A DNA stretch of 64,000 nucleotides, taken from contig JADJWA010000001.1 of the NCBI GenBank assembly GCA_016716605.1, positions 1,674,001 through 1,738,000 on the forward strand, written 5' to 3'. The notes beneath the pieces were generated by a model. It was not told the DNA's origin, did no database searches, and saw only the letters and a program-made list of their open reading frames with translations. Positions 58,260-64,000 of this stretch are shown here, piece by piece (the first letter of the stretch is position 1; every line of letters starts with the position of its first letter). The stretch comes from Flavobacteriales bacterium. GTDB lineage: Bacteria; Bacteroidota; Bacteroidia; Flavobacteriales_F; PHOS-HE28. Both the position numbers and the translations under genes were made by a program.

Positions 58260-58895
58260 TCAGGCCAGGTTGTCGAAGCGGTAGATGTCATCCACCGGCG
58301 ATCCGGCGGGGACGTCGCAAATGGGTTTAACGATACCATTGTGCAGGCTGTACACCCAGCCGTGCAGGTGTGGGCCACCGCGGTCCCGCCATGATTTCTG
58401 GATGATGCTGGTCTTCACAAGGTCGAGGACCTGTTCTTGCACGTTCAGTTCCACCATGCGGTCCAAGCGGTCCTGTTCCGTTGGCTGGGCGTCCACCTCG
58501 GCCTTATGCAAGCGGTAAACGTCCTTGATGTTACGGAGCCATTTGTTGATGAGCCCGAGCGAATTGTGCGTCATGGCCGCCTGCACGCCACCGCATCCGT
58601 AGTGCCCGCACACGATCACGTGCTTCACTTTCAAGTACTCCACGGCGTATTGCAGCACGCTCAGGAGGTTCAGGTCGGTGTGCACCACCATGTTGGCGAT
58701 GTTGCGGTGAACGAAGATCTCCCCGGGATTGGTCCCTGTGATCTCGTTGGCGGGTACGCGGCTGTCGCTGCATCCGATCCACAGGAATTCGGGGCGCTGG
58801 ATCTTCTCCAGTCGATGGAAGAATTCCGGGTCCTGCGAAACGGTGTTCTCCGCCCAGGCCTTGTTGTTCAGAAGGAGCTTATGGTAACTGTCCAT
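58260..58895 (-). CDS. Beta-class carbonic anhydrase
   Basis: 211 residues. It interconverts CO2 and bicarbonate. Zinc ligands are Cys in FLWIGCSDSRVPAN (CxDSR), His and Cys in VIVCGHYGCGGV. The start is the ATG at 58895; the longer frame crosses into the SulP gene. It begins 13 nt after the sulP stop, so SulP and carbonic anhydrase form an operon, an arrangement known for SulP bicarbonate transporters. The stop is convergent with DUF6671. Confidence 0.94.
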   Translation of the reverse strand: MDSYHKLLLNNKAWAENTVSQDPEFFHRLEKIQRPEFLWIGCSDSRVPANEITGTNPGEIFVHRNIANMVVHTDLNLLSVLQYAVEYLKVKHVIVCGHYGCGGVQAAMTHNSLGLINKWLRNIKDVYRLHKAEVDAQPTEQDRLDRMVELNVQEQVLDLVKTSIIQKSWRDRGGPHLHGWVYSLHNGIVKPICDVPAGSPVDDIYRFDNLA

Positions 58896-58908
58896 GGGGT
58901 GCGTGGTT

Positions 58909-60474
58909 TCAGGGTTTCTTATCGGCAAGCATGGTCCGTGGCGCTGCGGGCGCCTCGCCGTGCCTTGGTGGCATGTTGAGCAATTGCAAGCGCAGGTTCC
59001 GCGCTTCCGCGGTTTCTTGGAAATCGTCGATGATCTCGCGGACGTCAGGGTCGAGGTCGTATGATCGGCCACCATCGATCACCACGCGCGCGCCGTCGGG
59101 GATCTCGCTCAGCGTGCGCTTGATGCCGGCCTTGTTCAGGAAGGTGACATCCTCGCTGAGTTCGATGTAGATGGGCATGCCGGGCTTGTAGCGGTTCGGG
59201 TCGTAGTGGAATGGCACCTTGAAGTTCTTCCACAGGATATGGATGAAGGCCAAGGCCAGGCCTAAGGCCACGCCGCGCAAGAGGTCGTTCGTGAGGGCCA
59301 TGAAGCCTACGGTGACGATGAACGGGATGAACTGCGGGAGCCCACTGCGCCACATGGCCTTGAATAGCGATGGCTTCGCGAGCTTGTAACCCACCAGGAG
59401 CAGGATGGCAGCGAGGCTCGCGAGCGGGACCATGCGCAGCAGACCGGCGATGGCGAACACGGACAGCATGAGCCATGTGCCGTGCAGGATGGCGCTGAGC
59501 TTGGTCTGCCCGCCGCTCTGGATATTGGCGGAGCTGCGCACGATCACCTGCGTGAGGGGCAGGCCGCCGAGCAGTCCGCTGATGATGTTGCCGGCGCCTT
59601 GCGCATACAACTCGCGGTTGGCTGGCGTGATGCGCTTCTGCGGGTCCAGCTTGTCGGTGGCCTCCACGCAGAGAAGGGTCTCGATGCTCGCCACGATCGC
59701 GAGGGTGAAGGCCACGCGCCAGAAAGCGCCCTGCCCGATGGCATCGAAGGAGGGCAGCGCATAGCTCGACGTGCTCAGGAGATCGGGCAGCTGAACATAA
59801 TGCCCGGCGCCGATGGTGAGCACCGGGTGCCCATCGAATCCGATGGCCATCACGATCCCGAGCGCCACCGCCAGCAATGGCCCGGGCACATAGCGCAACC
59901 AATTGTTCCTCTGGATGAATGGCCGCTCCCAGGCCAGCATGAGCAGCAGGCAGGCCACGGTGATCACGAACGCCCCCCAATTGGGCGTTTCCATGGCCAC
60001 CATGATCTCCTGGAAGGTGTTGAGCTTGTCCGGCTGGTCGAAGCTCTCATCGCCCATGGGGTCCTTATCGTCACCGAACGCGTGCGGGATCTGCTTCAGC
60101 ATGATGATGAGCCCTATGCCCGCGAGCATGCCCTTGATCACCGCGCTCGGGAAGTAGTAGGCGATGATGCCCGCACGGACGATTCCCAAGATGATCTGGA
60201 TTGCGCCGGCGACGACGACCGCCGCTAGGAGCGCCTCGAATGATCCAAGGTCGGCAATGCCCATTGCCACGATCGCCGTGAGGCCGGCGGCAGGCCCGCT
60301 CACGCCCAGCGGCGATCCGCTGAGCGCACCCACGATGATGCCGCCGATCACGCCTGCGATCAGGCCCGATACAGGCGGTGCGCCGGAAGCCACGGCGATG
60401 CCCAGGCACAAGGGCAGGGCCACAAGGAACACGACGATTGATGCAGGAAGATCCTGCTTGATCCTGGAGAACAT
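58909..60474 (-). CDS. SulP-family anion transporter with STAS domain
   Basis: 521 residues. SulP core: LPLCLGIAVASGAPPVSGLIAGVIGG (residues about 20-45), GPAAGLTAIVAMG, LGGLPLTQVIVRSSANIQSG with the conserved anion-site region, and a C-terminal STAS domain (about 420-521, IYIELSEDVTFLNKAGIKRTL). The cotranscribed carbonic anhydrase suggests bicarbonate rather than sulfate as substrate (as in BicA), though sulfate cannot be excluded, since the cys operon is also present. Confidence 0.9.
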   Translation of the reverse strand: MFSRIKQDLPASIVVFLVALPLCLGIAVASGAPPVSGLIAGVIGGIIVGALSGSPLGVSGPAAGLTAIVAMGIADLGSFEALLAAVVVAGAIQIILGIVRAGIIAYYFPSAVIKGMLAGIGLIIMLKQIPHAFGDDKDPMGDESFDQPDKLNTFQEIMVAMETPNWGAFVITVACLLLMLAWERPFIQRNNWLRYVPGPLLAVALGIVMAIGFDGHPVLTIGAGHYVQLPDLLSTSSYALPSFDAIGQGAFWRVAFTLAIVASIETLLCVEATDKLDPQKRITPANRELYAQGAGNIISGLLGGLPLTQVIVRSSANIQSGGQTKLSAILHGTWLMLSVFAIAGLLRMVPLASLAAILLLVGYKLAKPSLFKAMWRSGLPQFIPFIVTVGFMALTNDLLRGVALGLALAFIHILWKNFKVPFHYDPNRYKPGMPIYIELSEDVTFLNKAGIKRTLSEIPDGARVVIDGGRSYDLDPDVREIIDDFQETAEARNLRLQLLNMPPRHGEAPAAPRTMLADKKP

Positions 60475-60532
60475 GGATGAGGCGTGAAAACGTGGTTGAC
60501 GGAAGGACTGGCCTGCGATGCAGGTGTGTCGG

Positions 60533-60853
60533 TCAATACGCTTTCGGGGGCGGCACGCTCACTTTGGCAAGCGGTCCCGCAACGAGCTGCTCATCCATCG
60601 GGAGCGGAAGGCGCATGGACACCGCGCGTGCGAGGCACTCCAGCGCGCATCCGTGATCGACGTGCGCCTCACGGTGCTTCACTACTTCCTCCTCAAGAAT
60701 CGGCGGAGCCTTGAAACCGAGCTCCACCCAGGAAGTGCTGCATATCCAACCCACGGCCTGAGGCGTGAAGACCAAGGCTGAGCAGAGCACCAAGCAGAGG
60801 CCCGCCATTCGCAGGGTCATGCTCGATGCGTGCAGCGGGCGGGCAGGTCTCAT
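60533..60853 (-). CDS. Small exported protein of unknown function
   Basis: 106 residues. A basic start (MRPARPLHASSMTLRM) leads to a hydrophobic segment (AGLCLVLCSALVFTPQA) and then WICSTSWVELGFKAPPILEEEVVKHREAHVDHGC. The His/Glu/Cys cluster could bind metal. The start at 60853 is chosen because a TAGATTCG box (60862-60869) lies 8 nt upstream; an ATG at 60820 is an alternative. No family recognised. It is between sulP and apaG on the same strand. Confidence 0.6.
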   Translation of the reverse strand: MRPARPLHASSMTLRMAGLCLVLCSALVFTPQAVGWICSTSWVELGFKAPPILEEEVVKHREAHVDHGCALECLARAVSMRLPLPMDEQLVAGPLAKVSVPPPKAY

Positions 60854-60861
60854 GCAGGGGG

Positions 60862-60869
60862 CGAATCTA
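60862..60869 (-). promoter_or_regulatory. -7 box TAGATTCG of the small exported protein
   Basis: It ends 8 nt before the ATG at 60853. Confidence 0.35.
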
Positions 60870-60916
60870 CCAACCAAGCGCTGGGAAGGATTGCTTCGGA
60901 AGGGTTAATCGGGCCT

Positions 60917-61303
60917 TCAATTGGTGGCCAGGTCGCTCGATAGCTGGATGGGGGGTATGTCCACCCGGAATTCGCTGCCATCGGCAGTTCGCCGCATCAG
61001 GTAGGTGCCGTCCATCCGGCCGAAGGCCCCCCGCAAATCGCAGGCACTGCTGTAGCTGAACTCCTCGCCCGGTGAAAGAACGGGCGTCTCGCCCACCACA
61101 CCTGGGCCCTCCACCTCGCGCCGTCCGGCGAGCGCGTCGCGGATGATCCAATGCCGCCGCAGCAGTTGAACCGTATCGCTTCCGCGGTTGCTGATGGTGA
61201 TCCGGTAACTGAAGAGGTGGCGGGCCTGCTTCGGGTCGCTGTGCGCCGGCTCGTAGCGCGCGCGCGCCGATACCCGGATGCCGTGCGTGACCGCAGTGCC
61301 CAT
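60917..61303 (-). CDS. apaG: ApaG-family protein
   Basis: 128 residues, the usual ApaG length. A fibronectin-like fold is shown by VTHGIRVSARARYEPAHSD, FSYRITISNRGSDTVQLLRRHWIIRDA and GVVGETPVLSPGEEFSYSSACDL, ending in FRVDIPPIQL. ApaG is associated with cobalt/magnesium homeostasis and the apaGH locus, but its activity is not known. No apaH lies next to it. Confidence 0.92.
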   Translation of the reverse strand: MGTAVTHGIRVSARARYEPAHSDPKQARHLFSYRITISNRGSDTVQLLRRHWIIRDALAGRREVEGPGVVGETPVLSPGEEFSYSSACDLRGAFGRMDGTYLMRRTADGSEFRVDIPPIQLSSDLATN

Positions 61304-61472
61304 GCCGCATAGTTAACGCCTCTCTGGGCCGGTTCGTTCAGCCCCTGGCCCAACACGGCTGCCTGCATCATCGGCGGGGCGTCACTTCACATCCGGCCTG
61401 TGCACAAGTTGGTCGGATCAAGCTGGAGTCATGAGCCGCGTCTTCCTAGCATCGCGTGCCGAAGTTGAACCC

Positions 61473-62498
61473 ATGCGCCTGACCATCCTCTTCCTGCTGC
61501 TTGCTTCATCCCGTGTAATGGCCCAATACAACGGCCCGGAGAGCGTTGAGTACGACCCCGTCGGCGACCGCTACTTCGTGAGCAACACCAGCGGTGGGGT
61601 GGTCAAGGTGCGCACCCAGGCCGGCGCGGTGAGCGATTTCGTGACCGTCAGTCCCGCACCCTACGGCTTGGAGCTGCTCGACGGCGTGCTGTGGGCATGT
61701 TCGGGCGGTACGTTGAAGGCTTATGAGATCGGCATAGCCGCGCTGATCACGACCATCCCGGTCGGTGGCACCTTCCTGAACGGGCTCGCAACCGATGGCA
61801 CGCATCTCTACGCAACCGATTTCACCGCCAAGCGCATCTACAAGGTCACGCCCCCTTCCACCGTGACCACATTGGTGAGCAATACCGTGTTCACGCCCAA
61901 CGGCATCGTGTATGATCCGTTCCAGGACCGCTTGGTGGTGGTGGCCTGGGGCAGCAATGCGGCCATCACCGCGGTGAACAAGGAGACCGGCGCCATGTCC
62001 ACGCTCACTACCACTGCGCTCACCAACATCGATGGCATCACGATCGACTGCCTCGGCAATTTCCTGGTGGCCTCATGGAGCCCTGACCGCATCACGCGCT
62101 ACGAACCCACCTTCACGCAGCCGGGAGTGGATCTGGGCGTACCCGGCCTGAACAACCCCGCCGACATCGACTTCGACCCCGTGAACAACCGCATCTGCAT
62201 CCCCAACAGCGGCAATAACACGGTCACGCTCTTCGATGTTGATTGCAGCAATGCGGTGCCGGAGTCGATCCAGGAATCAGCCCTGCGCGCAGTGCCCAAC
62301 CCCACATCGGGACTCATGCGCATCGAGCCGCCGCTCTCTCGCGATGAGCCATACCTGCTGCTCGATACGCGCGGCTTGCTGGTCGGGGGCGGCACGCTCA
62401 AGCACGGCGCGCTGCTCGATATCAGTTCGCTCACCAAGGGCATTTACACCATCGAGCTCACGCGCATGGGCCAGCGTTTGCGCGTGGTGCGCGAGTAG
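61473..62498 (+). CDS. Secreted beta-propeller protein with T9SS sorting domain
   Basis: 341 residues from the ATG at 61473 (MRLTILFLLLASSRVMAQ signal peptide). Propeller-like repeats are visible: YNGPESVEYDPVGDRYFVSN, FLNGLATDGTHLYATDFTAK, PNGIVYDPFQDRLVVVAWGSN and NPADIDFDPVNNRICIPNSGN, similar to NHL/SMP-30 proteins. The C-terminus (LRAVPNPTSGLMRIEPPL to LTKGIYTIELTRMGQ) is a T9SS type A signal. Catalytic residues are not identified. An upstream in-frame ATG at 61431 gives a poorer signal peptide. Confidence 0.82.
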   Translation: MRLTILFLLLASSRVMAQYNGPESVEYDPVGDRYFVSNTSGGVVKVRTQAGAVSDFVTVSPAPYGLELLDGVLWACSGGTLKAYEIGIAALITTIPVGGTFLNGLATDGTHLYATDFTAKRIYKVTPPSTVTTLVSNTVFTPNGIVYDPFQDRLVVVAWGSNAAITAVNKETGAMSTLTTTALTNIDGITIDCLGNFLVASWSPDRITRYEPTFTQPGVDLGVPGLNNPADIDFDPVNNRICIPNSGNNTVTLFDVDCSNAVPESIQESALRAVPNPTSGLMRIEPPLSRDEPYLLLDTRGLLVGGGTLKHGALLDISSLTKGIYTIELTRMGQRLRVVRE

Positions 62499-62523
62499 AG
62501 GGCTCCCGGGCCTTCATGAACGA

Positions 62524-64000
62524 TCAGTGCAGCACCACGGCTCGTTGAGTGCCGATCACTGTGCCGGTCGGATCAAGGAAGCGAACGGCGTAGGTCCCTG
62601 ATGCGATCCCCTCAAGGCCGATGCGCGCTTGTCCGGCTCGCACCGGAACCTCGAGCACACGCGTGCCACGGACGTCGATCAGCTGCGCAACGCCTGTACG
62701 ATCGGTGGAGTGGATCCTCAGTTCGAGCGCATCACTTGCGGGATTGGGCCAAACGCTGAACCCGGCGCCGGATCCCTGTTCGGCGATCGCACTATTGATC
62801 TGCGTGCCGATAACGCGAACCTCATCGAGCCAGAAGCCATCGTGCTGGCGCGCGGCATTGCTGCTGAAGGACCAGCGGAGCCAAAGCGGCCCGCCGCAGA
62901 ACGCGCCGAGGTCGATCTCCTCCAATGCCCAGCGCGGCATCTGGCCATCAATCACCGGTTCGCCCGAGCCCTGGTCCGGGTAACCGGGGTGAGCGAAACG
63001 ACCGCACAATGGCGTCCAAGCGGAGCCATCATCGCTTGCGAAGACCTGCACGCCATCGAACTGGCCCTCGATGTCCCATTTGGCCATGTAGGTGAGCTGC
63101 GCCGCCACCGAGTAGCCGAGGTCGATCGGGCTGGCCAGCTCGAGGGTGTTCCCTGTTTGCGGCTCATAGAACGTGAAGGGCGAATCCGTGATGCAGGCCC
63201 CGCCATTCAGCCCAGATGCGGGCTCGATTCCCCAGAGGTCCGTGTTCCAGTTCGTCAGGCTGCTGCAATCGTCGCTGAAGAGCGTCACGTCTTCACCGAA
63301 TGGCTTGCGCACATGCTCGGTAACGGACAGCCCGCCATTGCTGATCACCAAATCGTACTCGACCCAATCGCCTGGTTGAGCGTTGGCAGCGATCGCGATC
63401 GCGATGGAATCCAGCCGCACCTCCGGAAGGCCCAGGTCGGTGAAAGTGATCGCTGCACCGGCGCTGGTCACGTTCGTGCCCGGCATTACGCTTACGGTCA
63501 GTGGGCCTTGCTCCATGCCGATTCGCCTGATCGCGAAGCGGGCATGGGAATTCGCCGATGACACGAAGGCAGCGCCGCGATCCTCCACTGTCGCGAGCAC
63601 TCCGCATAGCTCGGCTGCGCGCAGGTTGTGCCGCACGTTCTCGCGGCAGATCTCCTCGATGCGCCACACCGGTGGCCAGAACCAGTCGGGCGGACCGCCG
63701 CATTCGGGCGTGCAGCTCATGATCTTCGGCTTGGTCTGCTGCTCGCCGTACATCCAATCGTCGCTGCCGCCGTTCACCACATAGTACACCGTCTGGTTGG
63801 CGGTGCCGAAGCGGTATCGGTTGTCATGCGTGAGATGCAGGCCGGCCGCAACGAAGTGCGCGCTGTCGGGCGTGTACAGGTCGAAGCCATAGCCCCACGG
63901 GTAAATGAGCAGGTTGCCGTGGGCGTGGTAGTTGAGGGCCACGCTGAACTCATGCGCGTTGCAGAGGTCGCGGATGGCCTGCGTCTCCGGTTCGGAGAAG
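62524..64000 (-). CDS. M14-family zinc carboxypeptidase with T9SS sorting domain, C-terminal part
   Basis: The frame runs off the window edge, so the N-terminus and the first metal ligands (HxxE) are missing. The visible part starts FSEPETQAIRDLCNAHEFSVALNYHAHGNLLIYPWG, with the third zinc His, and continues to KIMSCTPECGGPPDWFWPP, whose Glu is the catalytic general base position. A region with WGIEPASGLNGGACITDSP follows (galactose-binding-like), then FSVWPNPASDALELRIHS to GTYAVRFLDPTGTVIG, the T9SS type A signal. A secreted peptidase of the carboxypeptidase T type. Confidence 0.9.
   Translation of the reverse strand, partial: FSEPETQAIRDLCNAHEFSVALNYHAHGNLLIYPWGYGFDLYTPDSAHFVAAGLHLTHDNRYRFGTANQTVYYVVNGGSDDWMYGEQQTKPKIMSCTPECGGPPDWFWPPVWRIEEICRENVRHNLRAAELCGVLATVEDRGAAFVSSANSHARFAIRRIGMEQGPLTVSVMPGTNVTSAGAAITFTDLGLPEVRLDSIAIAIAANAQPGDWVEYDLVISNGGLSVTEHVRKPFGEDVTLFSDDCSSLTNWNTDLWGIEPASGLNGGACITDSPFTFYEPQTGNTLELASPIDLGYSVAAQLTYMAKWDIEGQFDGVQVFASDDGSAWTPLCGRFAHPGYPDQGSGEPVIDGQMPRWALEEIDLGAFCGGPLWLRWSFSSNAARQHDGFWLDEVRVIGTQINSAIAEQGSGAGFSVWPNPASDALELRIHSTDRTGVAQLIDVRGTRVLEVPVRAGQARIGLEGIASGTYAVRFLDPTGTVIGTQRAVVLH

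Overview
The window reads as a GC-rich member of the Bacteroidota, most likely Flavobacteriales-like. The evidence is a full-length SprA type IX secretion (T9SS) translocon in a ruvA-sprA-gcvH-vanZ-tonB order, at least eight proteins with T9SS C-terminal sorting domains, a GldL-like membrane protein, a Thermus-type isocitrate dehydrogenase, and TAnnTTTG-type -7 promoter boxes. There are few clear Shine-Dalgarno sequences. No rRNA, tRNA or CRISPR array was seen.

Layout. 1-9.9 kb: sirtuin fragment, ruvA, sprA, gcvH, vanZ-like, tonB-like, closed by a strong hairpin. 9.9-13.8 kb: sulfate activation operon cysC-cysD-cysN and divergent deoC. 13.8-19.8 kb: two T9SS cargo proteins, DinB-like and cupin proteins, a decayed piece of an aldehyde dehydrogenase gene, and the corresponding nearly complete aldehyde dehydrogenase carrying a -1 frameshift.

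19.8-28.2 kb is an accessory, defence-like island. It holds an AbiV-family protein with a Cys-rich partner, a HEAT-repeat protein, a small secreted protein, a TPR protein, a membrane-anchored STAND NTPase with 14 nearly identical 23-residue leucine-rich repeats, an orphan antitoxin and a HicA/HicB pair. Its most unusual property is that five partial copies of the 5' end of one dihydrofolate-reductase-family gene, all in the same orientation, lie between these genes. A remnant of the deoC 3' end also lies there. The result looks like an array of one- or two-gene cassettes, each beginning with the same repeat.

28.2-44.3 kb: VOC protein, Xaa-Pro aminopeptidase, several secreted T9SS proteins, a subtilase lipoprotein, an EEP-family lipoprotein, an alpha/beta hydrolase with pdxJ, and a CBS-domain protein. 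44.4-51 kb: a BamA-like protein, nadK, a metal-linked operon (Cys-rich small protein, TonB-dependent receptor, HMA protein, gamma carbonic anhydrase) and nfuA. 51-62 kb: T9SS cargo, pruA, an SbtA-like bicarbonate permease with a short MscS protein, a divergent TetR regulator overlapping a frameshifted icd, DUF6671, beta carbonic anhydrase plus SulP transporter, and apaG. The window ends with a beta-propeller T9SS protein and the C-terminal part of an M14 carboxypeptidase.

Two themes recur. First, many start codons lie only 4-9 nt after a TAnnTTSG box, which predicts very short or absent 5' leaders. Second, fragments of metabolic genes (aldehyde dehydrogenase, deoC, DHFR-family) are scattered between functional genes.
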